In this document: positions 7,000 to 16,432 of the stretch, one piece after another | Numbering within the stretch: position 1 is the stretch's first letter | Layout: every line of letters begins with the position of its first letter | Origin: an uncultured Muribaculaceae bacterium | Lineage (GTDB): Bacteria; Bacteroidota; Bacteroidia; Bacteroidales; Muribaculaceae | Direction of reading: 5' to 3' | Assembly: GCA_910578665.1 (NCBI GenBank) | Contig: CAJTQU010000001.1 | Location: 124,001-188,000, forward strand | Length of the DNA: 64,000 bases | Made by a program: the position numbers and the translations under genes | The notes under the pieces: generated by a model | The model's input: the letters and a program-made list of their open reading frames with translations, nothing else | Databases searched by the model: none | Told to the model about the DNA's origin: nothing

Positions 7000-9297
7000 A
7001 TGGCTAACGATAACAGCAACACGGCCCGTTCGCGCCGTATGAAAAAATCCGAACTTGCCGACCGTATACTTTCCTTTCTGAACAGGGAGAGCAAGCAGGC
7101 ATTTAATTATAAACAGATAGCGTTTGCCATTGATGCCACCTCGCCGTCACTGAGGATGGACCTTATAAACATTCTTGATGACCTGGCTGCCGCCGAAGAG
7201 ATCACCGAGGTATCGCTGGGGCGCTACAAGGCAAAATCAAACCGAGGCAACGAGAATGTAGGCACATTCGTGCGTCGTTCCAACGGCCGTAACGCCGTGG
7301 TGATAGACGACGAACCCATAATGGTGGCCGAGCGCAACTCCATGCACGCCCTCAACGGTGACAAAGTACGCGTGGTTATATCCGCCGCTCGAAAAGGCCA
7401 GGATCCCGAAGCAAAGGTCATAGAGATAATCGAAGAGAAAGACCAGGTATTTATAGGCACGCTCAAAGTCGAAGGCAACTATGCCGCACTGGTGACCGAT
7501 TCGAAATTTCTGGCAGCCGACATAATCATACCGCGCGGCCGGCTTAAAGGCGGCAAGGACGGAGACAAGGCCGTGGCACGCATCACGCGCTGGAATGACG
7601 ACGAGATGAATCCCCGTGGCGAGATAGTCGACATACTCGGGCGAAAAGGGGAGAATACCGCCGAAATGCACGCCATACTCGCCGAATTCGGACTGCCGTA
7701 CCGCTATCCGGCCTCTGTCGAGAAAGCGGCAGACAGGATAGATGCCGGCATAACCCCTGAAGAGATAGCGCGGCGTGAGGATTTCAGAGGTATAACCACT
7801 TTTACAATCGACCCCAGGGATGCCAAAGACTTTGACGACGCCCTGTCCCTGCGGCGTCTGTCCAACGGCAATTACGAGGTGGGAGTGCACATCGCCGATG
7901 TCACGCATTATGTGACCCCCGGTTCCGTGATAGACAAAGAGGCGCAGAGCCGCGCCACGTCGGTCTATCTGGTAGACCGCACCATCCCTATGCTCCCGGA
8001 ACATCTTTCCAACGGCATCTGCTCCCTGCGTCCGGACGAAGAGAAACTCACCTTTTCAGCCATATTCGAACTTGATGCCGAGGCAGACGTGGTCCATTCA
8101 CGCATAGGACGCACTGTAATCCGTTCTGACCGCCGTTTCACATACGAGGAGGCACAACAGGTCATCGAGACCGGCCAGGGCGATTACGCGGCAGAAATAA
8201 CGGCTCTGGACGCGCTTGCCAAGAAGCTGCGCGCACGGCGTTTTGAGAATGGTGCCATAGAATTCGAACGTACAGAGGTGCGTTTCGAAATAGATGCCGA
8301 CGGAAGGCCTGTCAATGTTTTCTTCAAAGAGCCTAAAGATGCCAATAAACTTATAGAGGAATTCATGCTGCTGGCCAATAAGACCGTGGCCGAGACAATC
8401 GGAAAGGCGGCAGACGTACCAGGCCGGAAGAAAGCGAAAGCCAAAACATTTGTATACCGTGTGCATGACAACCCGGATCCTGAGAAGCTGGCCAATCTTT
8501 CGCTCATATCAGCCCGGTTCGGCCATAAGATAAATGCAGACGGCAGTTCTCGTGCCGTAAACAAATCCATCAACAAGCTGCTCAAAGAGATCAAAAACAC
8601 GCCAGAGGAAAACCTGCTGGGCATACTGGCCATACGCTCTATGGCAAAGGCCGTCTACACTACAGAGAATATAGGCCATTACGGTCTGGCTTTTGACTAT
8701 TACACCCACTTCACATCACCCATACGCCGTTATCCCGACATGATGGTGCACCGCCTGCTCGAGCGGTACATGGACAAGGGCGGCCGTAGCGCCGACAAGC
8801 AGAAGTATGAGGATCTCTGCCAGCATTCTTCGGAAATGGAACAGCTTGCTTCTAATGCCGAACGTGCCTCCATACGCTATAAGCAGGTGGAATATATGCG
8901 TGATCGGTTAGGCGAGGTCTATACAGGCACGATCTCGGGCGTGACCGAATGGGGGCTGTATGTCGAGCTTGACGAAAACATGTGCGAGGGCCTTGTCCCT
9001 ATCAGGGATCTTGCTGACGATTTCTATGACTATGACGAGAAGAACTACTGTCTCACGGCACGCCGCAACCATACCCGGTATACTCTCGGGGACCGTGTAA
9101 AGGTCCAGGTAGCCAGGGCCGATCTGGACCGCAAGCAGTTGGATTTCGCCCTGCTGTCAGATGACGGACAGCCGCTGCGCAAACGTACGCAGGAGCAGCA
9201 TACGTCACCGGCGCGGCGCGGAAACGGCAAAGAGCGCCGTCGTGGCCGGCAGGCTGCCAAGAACGGAGGCCGCACACGTTCGCGCCGCAAGAAGTAA
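7000..9297 (+). CDS. rnr: Ribonuclease R
   Basis: RNase R is a processive 3'-5' exoribonuclease that degrades structured RNA and takes part in mRNA and rRNA decay. Seen in order: an N-terminal winged-helix region, cold-shock-type OB folds, the RNB catalytic domain with the metal-binding motif DPRDAKDFDDAL near residue 270, and a C-terminal S1 domain (about 637-715, GEVYTGTISGVTEWG). A Lys/Arg-rich tail of some 40 residues follows, as in other RNase R proteins, and may bind RNA. The 138-nt upstream gap shows no clear TAnnTTTG box. A perfect hairpin terminator follows. Confidence 0.95.
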   Translation: MANDNSNTARSRRMKKSELADRILSFLNRESKQAFNYKQIAFAIDATSPSLRMDLINILDDLAAAEEITEVSLGRYKAKSNRGNENVGTFVRRSNGRNAVVIDDEPIMVAERNSMHALNGDKVRVVISAARKGQDPEAKVIEIIEEKDQVFIGTLKVEGNYAALVTDSKFLAADIIIPRGRLKGGKDGDKAVARITRWNDDEMNPRGEIVDILGRKGENTAEMHAILAEFGLPYRYPASVEKAADRIDAGITPEEIARREDFRGITTFTIDPRDAKDFDDALSLRRLSNGNYEVGVHIADVTHYVTPGSVIDKEAQSRATSVYLVDRTIPMLPEHLSNGICSLRPDEEKLTFSAIFELDAEADVVHSRIGRTVIRSDRRFTYEEAQQVIETGQGDYAAEITALDALAKKLRARRFENGAIEFERTEVRFEIDADGRPVNVFFKEPKDANKLIEEFMLLANKTVAETIGKAADVPGRKKAKAKTFVYRVHDNPDPEKLANLSLISARFGHKINADGSSRAVNKSINKLLKEIKNTPEENLLGILAIRSMAKAVYTTENIGHYGLAFDYYTHFTSPIRRYPDMMVHRLLERYMDKGGRSADKQKYEDLCQHSSEMEQLASNAERASIRYKQVEYMRDRLGEVYTGTISGVTEWGLYVELDENMCEGLVPIRDLADDFYDYDEKNYCLTARRNHTRYTLGDRVKVQVARADLDRKQLDFALLSDDGQPLRKRTQEQHTSPARRGNGKERRRGRQAAKNGGRTRSRRKK

Positions 9298-9309
9298 GCC
9301 GGCGCGTGT

Positions 9310-9357
9310 ACAAATAACCAGGGCTTTTCCCGACCGGGAAAAGCCCTGGTTATTTGT
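9310..9357. terminator. Bidirectional terminator, 23-bp perfect stem
   Basis: Arms 9310-9332 and 9335-9357 are exact inverted repeats separated by only 2 nt. The position between the convergent rnr (plus) and the outer-membrane gene (minus) indicates termination in both directions. Confidence 0.85.
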
Positions 9358-9376
9358 TTATGGGTAGAACGTCTGA

Positions 9377-9898
9377 CTAGAATCCGAAGCGGAAACCCAC
9401 CTGTGCCAGGCCCTGCGCGCCGAAACCTATCTCGCCGAATATGGCGGCCGAGCGGCTCAGGTCTACCTGTGCGCCCAACGGGGAGATCTGGTAGGCGAAA
9501 TAGCCTTTGGAATAATTGTCGTCATGCTTGGGCTGCATATAGCTTATGTCGGCACCCAGGCCTAGATGGCCGTATAGTTTGACTATGCTGTTGCGGTAGT
9601 ATTCATACCGCGCATTGAGCATAATCACATGATATGCGATATTGCTGTGGTGGCTGCCTTTAGTGGTTGTAGACGAGAATGTGTACGAAGGGCCTATCCA
9701 GAATTTAGGCGCTACTTTGAAATTAAGGCCGGCTGTCACAGCACCCCAGGCATTGTTCACGCCGTGCCAGTCATCGTGCATGTCAGTGGCGTCCATCTGT
9801 GTATAACCTCCGTAGCTGATCTGTAATTCTGCCTTTTGGGCTTTTGCCGGCACGGCCATGGCTGCCACAGCCGCGATAGCGAGTAAAGTTTTTTTCAT
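9377..9898 (-). CDS. Small outer-membrane beta-barrel protein
   Basis: The 173-residue product has a clear Sec signal peptide (MKKTLLAIAAVAAMAVPAKA, cleavage after KA). Alternating aromatic/polar strands follow, and the final residues VGFRFGF end in Phe, the usual signal for BAM-dependent outer-membrane insertion. It resembles the 8-stranded OmpX/OmpW-like porin-fold proteins, but I cannot assign a family member or ligand. It is monocistronic, with a terminator downstream. No consensus promoter was recognised in the 258-nt region upstream. Confidence 0.75.
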   Translation of the reverse strand: MKKTLLAIAAVAAMAVPAKAQKAELQISYGGYTQMDATDMHDDWHGVNNAWGAVTAGLNFKVAPKFWIGPSYTFSSTTTKGSHHSNIAYHVIMLNARYEYYRNSIVKLYGHLGLGADISYMQPKHDDNYSKGYFAYQISPLGAQVDLSRSAAIFGEIGFGAQGLAQVGFRFGF

Positions 9899-10077
9899 AA
9901 TGCCGTTTACACTTTAATGTTACGTATGGCCGTGCGCAGAGAGTATGCACGGACTTTTCATACTAATAACGCACAGTCTGTCCTCATTGTTTTCCGTCAT
10001 GTGAAATTTCGTCAACAAATCTTAAAAATAAATCCGGCGTCATGTGGGACGCGTGAGCATGGCTGTCAGGATACAGA

Positions 10078-10110
10078 AAGAGGGTGCCGTGATAACTTCG
10101 GCACCCTCTT
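10078..10110 (-). terminator. Terminator after korB
   Basis: An 11-bp perfect stem (10078-10088 with 10100-10110) lies just beyond the korB stop. On the minus strand it is followed by TTTCTG. Confidence 0.7.
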
Positions 10111-10156
10111 GCGAACCTTAATTTTTCAGGTCTTATGAAAAAACAGTAAATTCAGA

Positions 10157-11170
10157 TTATTTCACCTCCCAGGTTTCCTTAGTGCTGACGATCATGTCGC
10201 GGAGGTTTTTCCAGTTCTTTTTGGCCTTTACCTCTGCCACCTGGCTTGCTACTTCGGTTTCATACGTGGGGGCTTCCACGTCGCGTATCACGCCTATGGC
10301 CAGCGGCAGGGTCACACCGTCCATCATGGCCAGCTGCTGGTGCAGCAGGTTGGATGGAGTGTGCGCGTCATGCACGAGCACATCGTCGATGGTATAGCCG
10401 TCTTCGCCCACAGTCACAGCCTTCAGGCCGAAACCGTCCTGTACCAGGCCTTTCTCCATATTGTCGCCGAAGAGCATCTTCTCTCCCTGGCGCAGGTGGA
10501 TAGTATGTTCGAAGCGCACATCCTTGCCTGTGAGGCCGGAGTGTATGCCGTTGTTGAATATCACGCAGTTCTGCAGAATCTCTACCACTGACGCGCCTTT
10601 GTGGCGTGCGGCGGCTGTCATTACCTCGCGTGTGGTGTCAAGAGCCACATCGATGCCGCGTGCGAAGAAATTGCCGCGTGCGCCGAATACGAGTTCGGCC
10701 GGGATAAACGGGTCTTCAGTAGTGCCGTAAGGGCTTGACTTGGACACGAAGCCACGGTCCGAGGTGGGTGAATACTGTCCCTTGGTCAGACCGTAGATCT
10801 TGTTGTTGAACAGCATCATGTTTATGTCTATGTTGCGGCGCACGGCGTGGATGAAGTGGTTGCCGCCGATGGCCAGACCGTCACCGTCGCCCGAGATCTG
10901 CCATACGGTCAGTTCTGGATTGGCTGTTTTCACGCCGGTGGCTATGGCAGCGGCGCGTCCATGGATGGTGTGCATACCGTAGGTGTTCATGTAATAGGGC
11001 AGACGCGAAGAGCATCCGATACCTGAAACCACCACGGTCTGGTGGGGGGCCACACCCAGGTCGGCCATGGCCTTGTGCAACACGTTGAGTATGGCGTGGT
11101 CGCCGCATCCGGGACACCAGCGCACGCTCTGTTCGTTCTTGAAGTCAGTGGGCTTGAAATTATTTTCCAT
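10157..11170 (-). CDS. korB: 2-oxoacid:ferredoxin oxidoreductase, beta subunit
   Basis: This is the thiamine-diphosphate subunit of the enzyme that oxidatively decarboxylates a 2-oxoacid (most likely 2-oxoglutarate) to the acyl-CoA while reducing ferredoxin; the reverse direction is possible. The N-terminal WCPGCGDH motif and the TPP motif GDGDGLAIGGNH, ending with NN, are visible. At 337 residues it is full length. The ATG at 11170 is 8 nt after the korA stop; a TTG two codons earlier is less likely. With korA it forms a two-gene operon. Confidence 0.92.
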   Translation of the reverse strand: MENNFKPTDFKNEQSVRWCPGCGDHAILNVLHKAMADLGVAPHQTVVVSGIGCSSRLPYYMNTYGMHTIHGRAAAIATGVKTANPELTVWQISGDGDGLAIGGNHFIHAVRRNIDINMMLFNNKIYGLTKGQYSPTSDRGFVSKSSPYGTTEDPFIPAELVFGARGNFFARGIDVALDTTREVMTAAARHKGASVVEILQNCVIFNNGIHSGLTGKDVRFEHTIHLRQGEKMLFGDNMEKGLVQDGFGLKAVTVGEDGYTIDDVLVHDAHTPSNLLHQQLAMMDGVTLPLAIGVIRDVEAPTYETEVASQVAEVKAKKNWKNLRDMIVSTKETWEVK

Positions 11171-11178
11171 GGTCAAAG

Positions 11179-13029
11179 TCAGTCATTTAAGATGTGTTTA
11201 ACGCCTTCTGTTATCTCTCTCACCATGAAGGGCTGGCCTTCTATCTTGTTTATGCGGTGGATGTTGCATCCGGGCATTTTGCTCTGCAGATAGTCTGCGA
11301 ACATACCGGTGTTCAGTTCGGCCACTATGATATTGTCATATTTGCCGAGCTCTTCGAGAGCGTTCTTGGGCAGAGGGTTGATGTAGCGGAAGTGTGCCAG
11401 TGCCACGGGAGTGCCTTCGGCGTTCAGTTCGTTGGCGGCGGTAAGCAGGTGTCCGTAAGTGCCGCCCCAGCCTACGAGCACAGTCTTGGCGCCGGGATTA
11501 CCCTGTATTTGGAGTTCGGGTATGTAGTCGGCGATGCGGGCGATTTTTTCGCGGCGCACCATTACCATTTTCTCATGGTTGGCTCCGTCGGTAGAGATTA
11601 CCGATGTGCGGAAGTCCTTTTCGAGACCGCCCACACGGTGCTGCGCGCCCTCGGTGCCGGGGAGAGCCCAGTAGCGTACCATGTCTTTTTCATCGCGGCT
11701 GTAAGGCTTCCAGCCCTCTTCTATCTGTGATTTGCTCACGAAACGTGGCTTGATTTCCGGGAAGTCAGACTCCTCGGGTATGCGCCATGCCGATGATCCG
11801 TTGGCTATGAAAGCGTCAGTCAGCAGGATGACCGGAGTCATGTGCTCGATGGCTATGCGCGCGGCTTCGAACGCCATGGTGAAGCAGTCGGTGGGCGATG
11901 CGGCTGCCACGACACACAGGGGGCTTTCGCCGTTGCGGCCGTAGAGCGCCTGCATCAGGTCGGTCTGCTCGGTCTTTGTGGGCAGGCCTGTCGAGGGGCC
12001 GCCGCGCTGCACGTCGATCGCTACCAGCGGAAGTTCTGCTATCACGGCCAGGCCGAGGGCCTCGCTCTTGAGCGCCAGGCCGGGTCCGGATGTAGAGGTC
12101 ACGGCCAGGTTGCCCGCGAACGATGCCCCTATGGCGGAGCATACGCCGGCTATCTCGTCTTCCATCTGGCATGCTTTCACACCCAGGTCTTTGCGCTTGG
12201 CCAGCTCGTGCAGTATGTCGGTGGCCGGGGTGATGGGGTACGAACCCAGGAACAGGGGGCGTCCGCTCTTTTCAGAAGCCATGATGAGGCCCCATGCGGT
12301 AGCCGTATTGCCGTTCACATCGGTGTATGTGCCGGGCTTCACGCTGTCAGTCTCGATACGGTATGTCGGCATCGAGGCATGTGTGTTGTGGCCGTAGTCC
12401 CAGCCTGCATGTATGACTTTGGCGTTGGCCTCGTATACGGCTGGTTTCTTGGCAAATTTGGCCTGGAGCTTGCGGAGCACTGCGTCCACATCGCGGTCGA
12501 ATAACCAGCACACTATGCCTAGGGCCAGCATATTCTTGCATTTCAGCACGGCCTTGGGGTCCATGCCTGAGTCTTTGAGAGCCTCTTTGAGCAGGGTGGT
12601 CATAGGCACGAGCATAACGCGGTCGGTGTCTATGCCCAGCTCGGCTATAGGGTCAGAGGTTGTATATTGTGCCTTTTTGAGGTCTGCTTCGCGGAAAGTG
12701 TCGGAGTCGCAGATGATAATGCCTCCGGGCTTCAGGAATTTAAGGTTTGTCTTAAGCGCTGCCGGGTTCATGGCTACGAGCACGTCTGCCTCGTCGCCCG
12801 GTGTGTGCACGCCTTTGCCGATGTGCACCTGGAAACCAGACACTCCCGACAGGGAGCCCTGCGGGGCGCGGATCTCGGCCGGATAGTCGGGGAATGTGGA
12901 GATTTCATTGCCCTCTCCGGCGCTCACATTTGAGAAAATGTTGCCGGCCAGCTGCATGCCGTCGCCCGAGTCGCCCGAGAATCGCACTACTACACTGTCT
13001 AATGTTTTTACATTGGTATTTTCTAACAT
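11179..13029 (-). CDS. korA: 2-oxoacid:ferredoxin oxidoreductase, fused gamma-alpha subunit
   Basis: The N-terminal part (about 1-190) is the gamma domain (VVRFSGDSGDGMQLAGNIF, then PAEIRAPQG). The rest is the alpha domain with the pyrimidine-binding region (GSYPITPATDILHELAKR; TSGPGLALKSEALG). The fusion is the usual arrangement in Bacteroidetes Kor enzymes and favours 2-oxoglutarate over pyruvate as substrate. The open frame extends 35 codons upstream to 13134, but the ATG at 13029 (MLENTNVKT) is where family similarity begins. It acts in the cytosol with KorB, giving succinyl-CoA and reduced ferredoxin. Confidence 0.92.
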   Translation of the reverse strand: MLENTNVKTLDSVVVRFSGDSGDGMQLAGNIFSNVSAGEGNEISTFPDYPAEIRAPQGSLSGVSGFQVHIGKGVHTPGDEADVLVAMNPAALKTNLKFLKPGGIIICDSDTFREADLKKAQYTTSDPIAELGIDTDRVMLVPMTTLLKEALKDSGMDPKAVLKCKNMLALGIVCWLFDRDVDAVLRKLQAKFAKKPAVYEANAKVIHAGWDYGHNTHASMPTYRIETDSVKPGTYTDVNGNTATAWGLIMASEKSGRPLFLGSYPITPATDILHELAKRKDLGVKACQMEDEIAGVCSAIGASFAGNLAVTSTSGPGLALKSEALGLAVIAELPLVAIDVQRGGPSTGLPTKTEQTDLMQALYGRNGESPLCVVAAASPTDCFTMAFEAARIAIEHMTPVILLTDAFIANGSSAWRIPEESDFPEIKPRFVSKSQIEEGWKPYSRDEKDMVRYWALPGTEGAQHRVGGLEKDFRTSVISTDGANHEKMVMVRREKIARIADYIPELQIQGNPGAKTVLVGWGGTYGHLLTAANELNAEGTPVALAHFRYINPLPKNALEELGKYDNIIVAELNTGMFADYLQSKMPGCNIHRINKIEGQPFMVREITEGVKHILND

Positions 13030-13147
13030 GACGATAGAAGTATATTGGATATAAATAAGTGTTATTTCGCTTATTAGGAAAATAGCGCTGCTGCTCCGTG
13101 GGTGTGACAAAACACCGTGCGCGAGGCGGCACACGCGAAATTCGCTG

Positions 13148-13155
13148 CAAAGGTA
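13148..13155 (-). promoter_or_regulatory. -7 element of the korAB promoter
   Basis: TACCTTTG on the minus strand matches TAnnTTTG. No convincing TTTG is seen 19-21 nt upstream. It would give a leader of about 115 nt. Confidence 0.45.
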
Positions 13156-13344
13156 GTCATTTTATCCTATACGGCTCCTCTTTTCTGCTTCAAAAAAATA
13201 TGTTTGGTAAAAAATGCATATTTTCATTATTTAAACCGAAAAAAATTATCCGTTATCCCCGTTATGGTCCGTATACTTACGGTTATAAGCAGCCACCTTT
13301 CGCCACACTGGTACGCGTGTCGCGGTAATTTTATGCTTGCGGTC

Positions 13345-13376
13345 TTGGTCTGTTTGCGTTCTTATGGTTAAATTTG
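13345..13376 (+). promoter_or_regulatory. Promoter of the LytS-type kinase gene
   Basis: TTG (13345-13347), 21 nt, then TAAATTTG (13369-13376). The -7 box ends 4 nt before the ATG, which implies a leaderless or nearly leaderless mRNA. Confidence 0.6.
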
Positions 13377-13380
13377 CGCT

Positions 13381-14445
13381 ATGATAAACCAGTCTGGCTC
13401 TTCCCGTACGGGAAAACATTCATACAGCTACACGCTCATCCAGATCGTGCTCTGGGCACTGCTGTTGTTCCTGCCCCTGTCTGTCCTCAGGCTTTCGGGC
13501 GAAGAAATCTTCGGACGCTATCTGCTGGTGCTCGGCCTGCAGACCCTGACATGGATGGCGTTGTTCTATCTGAACTACCTACTGCTCGTGCCGCGTATGC
13601 TTTTCCGACGGCGTACCACCATGTTCGTGTGGTGTAACATCGTCATATCGCTGGTGCTGCCTGTGCTCACCCAGCTGCTTTACAGCATGTTTACGGGTAC
13701 CCGCCTTCAAGACTTTTCGCTGACCGACATAGTGGGCTACAGTTCGGTGATGCTCATGTTCCTTTTCCTCATACTTACAGCCGTCTCTATCCGCTCCATG
13801 CAGCGCAACCGCCAGTTGGAGGCCGAGCGCGAGCGCAACGAGAGAGAACTTGTCTCGATGGAGCTGGAACGTCTCAAGAGCCAGCTTAACCCCCATTTCC
13901 TGTTTAATTCCCTGAATAATATTTCCGCGCTCTCGGCCATCGATACCGAGGCCACACAAGAGGCCATCAGCTCGTTGTCAGACATGTTGCGGTATGTGCT
14001 TTACGATACTGCGCAGGAGAAAGTGCCGCTCGCCGGCGAATTGCGTTTCATGGCCGACTACATAGCCCTGATGCGCATGCGTTACACTGACCGCCTGAAA
14101 GTCGATATGCGTGTGGAGGGGGAATGTGACAACCTCATGGTGTCTCCCATGCTGTTCCAGTCTCTGATAGAGAATGCCTTTAAGTACGGCGGCAGCAGTA
14201 TGTCTGAAAGCGTTATATCCATACTGCTTAAAAGGGATGGCGGCACCCTGGTTTTCCGCATAGACAACACCGTGCCGGATAATTCCGCTGCGCAGTCGTC
14301 CGCTGTCGGTCCTGGACATCACGGCGTGGGACTGGTCAATTTGCGCCGCCGTCTCCAGCTGTTGTACCCCGGCCAGCATACTTTTGCCGCCGGACCTTCA
14401 TCTGCCGGCTATACGGCCGAAGTCACACTTTCTCTTAATGAATAA
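13381..14445 (+). CDS. Sensor histidine kinase, LytS/YehU type
   Basis: Four predicted membrane helices (about residues 18-40, 45-70, 80-105, 115-140) are followed by a short coiled linker and a His_kinase (PF06580) domain. The phospho-acceptor is His172 in LNPHFLFNSLNNI, and the ATP-binding Asn is Asn265 in LIENAFKYG; a GHHGVGLVNLRRRL glycine motif follows. There is no large sensory domain, so the signal is probably sensed in the membrane. Its natural partner is the LytTR regulator at 16433, now separated by about 2 kb of unrelated, AT-rich DNA. The start is the ATG directly after the promoter. Confidence 0.9.
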   Translation: MINQSGSSRTGKHSYSYTLIQIVLWALLLFLPLSVLRLSGEEIFGRYLLVLGLQTLTWMALFYLNYLLLVPRMLFRRRTTMFVWCNIVISLVLPVLTQLLYSMFTGTRLQDFSLTDIVGYSSVMLMFLFLILTAVSIRSMQRNRQLEAERERNERELVSMELERLKSQLNPHFLFNSLNNISALSAIDTEATQEAISSLSDMLRYVLYDTAQEKVPLAGELRFMADYIALMRMRYTDRLKVDMRVEGECDNLMVSPMLFQSLIENAFKYGGSSMSESVISILLKRDGGTLVFRIDNTVPDNSAAQSSAVGPGHHGVGLVNLRRRLQLLYPGQHTFAAGPSSAGYTAEVTLSLNE

Positions 14446-14555
14446 TTCTTGCAAACAAAATATCTATAGTTAAAATAACTTAAAAAAAGGATTGGTGTAT
14501 GGTGCCATTGAAATATTTTAAATAATTTTAAGGCGTAATTAAAAAACTTTAAGTT

Positions 14556-15779
14556 ATGCGGAATTATAGATTATTTTTACCAACGATTTCATCGTTATTG
14601 TTTCTTGGAAGTTGTTCATCTGACATAGACGAACCAAGTTATATTAATTCAAATGATGATATTAGATCACATAGAGTGTCTATAGAAGATGCTCTTAAAA
14701 GAGCTGAAATGTATTTATCAGACTTGGATGATAATTATTCTGTAAGAAGTTCTAAAAAGAGATTGATATCAGAAATTAAATGTTTGACCGGATCTTCGCT
14801 TACACGTTCTAGCGGAGTAGACACCCTGTTATATTTGATTAATTATGCAAACCAAGATGGCTTTGTGCTTCTTTCGGCAGATAATAGAACAATTCCTATA
14901 TATGCTATATCAAACACGGGGGCTTTGAATTTGGAAGATACTGTATTCAATAAAGGATTACAGTTATTCTATAATAATGCAATTTCTGATGTAAAGGCAA
15001 TGTCTTTGGGGACTACACCAATTGATCCTGGGTGGTCACTTGTAGATAATTTGTATAGGAATAAAATAGTCCGACCAAAGTTGACTAAATATCAAAGATC
15101 AATTAATCAGTTATCACCATATAATAAGTATAGTTTCAATCAATGGGGTGATTTGTGTTATGTAGGTTGTACTCCATTGGCTATAGAGATGGTAATGTCA
15201 TACTTTAAACATCCTGTGAATTATGATGGATATAATTTTGATTGGGAAGCCATGAATAATGGAGACAGCGATGATTCTATAGCACGATTTGTTAGTTTGT
15301 TGGGGCAGAAAAAAAATTTAAATACTACGTATGCTCCGGTTAATTCAAAAAAAAGCAGCACAAGTCATTCTGCTAATATTAAAAAGACATTTGAAAACTT
15401 GGGATATACTGTTTCTCCATTAGAATATTTAACAACAGCACGATTACAAGATGTTTTAGATTCACATCCAATATTAGTTGGTGGTTCAGGTGATGAATAT
15501 GACAGCTACGGACATTCTTGGGTTATTGATGGGTATATACGTTATGGGTTATATACTAATATAGAAACTGGTCCAATGCCAGGACGTATACCTCCGTATT
15601 ATTTCTTTCATTGTGCGTGGGGATGGGGAGGATCAAGTGATGGATACTATTTTTATGCAGATTATGAACCTATTTCTGGAGATCCTAAAGATTACGATGA
15701 TACTGATGATAAAGTTGGAGGTAATGTATATTACAATCATATAGATGGAATAGTAGATATTAAACCTAATAAATTATAA
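14556..15779 (+). CDS. C10 (streptopain-family) cysteine protease, lipoprotein
   Basis: The precursor starts with a hydrophobic segment and the lipobox LGSC (lipidated Cys20), so it should be an outer-membrane or surface lipoprotein. A Spi-like propeptide follows, about residues 40-140 (VLLSADNRTIPIYAIS is typical). The C10 catalytic domain shows Cys205 in VGCTPLAIEMVM, His320 in YGHSWVIDGY and the WGWGGSSDGYY motif. This family includes SpeB, interpain and the Bfp proteases of Bacteroides fragilis. G+C is markedly low (17 of 60 bases in 15181-15240), unlike the flanking genes, which suggests recent acquisition. A small lipoprotein gene follows after 3 nt. Confidence 0.9.
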   Translation: MRNYRLFLPTISSLLFLGSCSSDIDEPSYINSNDDIRSHRVSIEDALKRAEMYLSDLDDNYSVRSSKKRLISEIKCLTGSSLTRSSGVDTLLYLINYANQDGFVLLSADNRTIPIYAISNTGALNLEDTVFNKGLQLFYNNAISDVKAMSLGTTPIDPGWSLVDNLYRNKIVRPKLTKYQRSINQLSPYNKYSFNQWGDLCYVGCTPLAIEMVMSYFKHPVNYDGYNFDWEAMNNGDSDDSIARFVSLLGQKKNLNTTYAPVNSKKSSTSHSANIKKTFENLGYTVSPLEYLTTARLQDVLDSHPILVGGSGDEYDSYGHSWVIDGYIRYGLYTNIETGPMPGRIPPYYFFHCAWGWGGSSDGYYFYADYEPISGDPKDYDDTDDKVGGNVYYNHIDGIVDIKPNKL

Positions 15780-15782
15780 ATT

Positions 15783-16337
15783 ATGAAAATAAAATTATTT
15801 GTTTTAGGACTGTTGGCGCTGTTTGCGGCATGTTCTGACGATGACCATCTTTCAGTAGCGGTGACTAAGAAACAGCTGGTTAACGATATAGGTGGCAGAT
15901 ATTGGAATGCTGTCTCAGTTGAGAAGGTAGGAAGTAACGGCAAGCATTATCCGGTAGATATAGTACAGATGTATGGAGAGAACCGATCACTGGCTTTTTA
16001 TATAGATGGTGACAATATCCGTGTTTATGGCCCTGATCCCACAGGTTATCCGCGTTGGTGTTATTCAGACACAAAATATGAGTTTGAAGAGCCGACCGGG
16101 ATGATGACATGTATTTTCAACGGAAGGATAGATCCGATTATGCAGATATTGGATTATGACGGCACTACGATGACTGTAGCCTGCAATTGGGGATGCCTGC
16201 CTCTATATGTAATAACCGGTGACAACGCGGATGATGATAATGACGAAAAGTCATATATGGAGTTTAAACTGCGTGTGGCTTCTCCGGAACGGCAGGCCTT
16301 TTTGGAAAGCGCGGTTCCGATAGGTTCCCCATACTGA
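15783..16337 (+). CDS. Small lipoprotein next to C10 protease, unknown function
   Basis: The product is 184 residues with a signal peptide and lipobox (LFAAC, Cys17). The remainder is likely beta-rich, with an acidic stretch DNADDDNDE near 150-158. I do not recognise a family. The 3-nt gap to the protease gene means one transcript and probably coupled translation. In B. fragilis, C10 protease genes are paired with small inhibitor genes, so a protease-inhibitor or chaperone role is a reasonable guess, but no sequence similarity was seen to support it. Base composition is intermediate between the protease and the host genes. Confidence 0.7.
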   Translation: MKIKLFVLGLLALFAACSDDDHLSVAVTKKQLVNDIGGRYWNAVSVEKVGSNGKHYPVDIVQMYGENRSLAFYIDGDNIRVYGPDPTGYPRWCYSDTKYEFEEPTGMMTCIFNGRIDPIMQILDYDGTTMTVACNWGCLPLYVITGDNADDDNDEKSYMEFKLRVASPERQAFLESAVPIGSPY

Positions 16338-16351
16338 TGTCTCTTCCCGTT

Positions 16352-16383
16352 TTTGGGTGTCTGGAGAAAATTTTGTACATTTG
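16352..16383 (+). promoter_or_regulatory. Promoter of the LytTR regulator gene
   Basis: TTTG (16352-16355), exactly 20 nt, then TACATTTG (16376-16383): a full consensus match. It begins only 14 nt after the lipoprotein stop, so the regulator is transcribed independently of the inserted cassette. Leader about 46 nt. Confidence 0.8.
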
Positions 16384-16432
16384 CGGTGCGGTGCGGCAAG
16401 TCTGCCCTGCACCGCCTTATTTTTTGTATCGT

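Larger units (their letters stand above)
13030..13380. other. Divergent intergenic region, korA / sensor kinase
   Basis: The region has no gene. It holds the korA leader of about 115 nt with a -7 box at 13148-13155, an AT-rich core (about 13190-13255), and the promoter of the sensor kinase at 13345-13376. Confidence 0.6.

Noticed and set aside
11842..12504. Plus-strand open frame within korA
   Set aside because: Antisense shadow of a well-identified enzyme, with no supporting signals.
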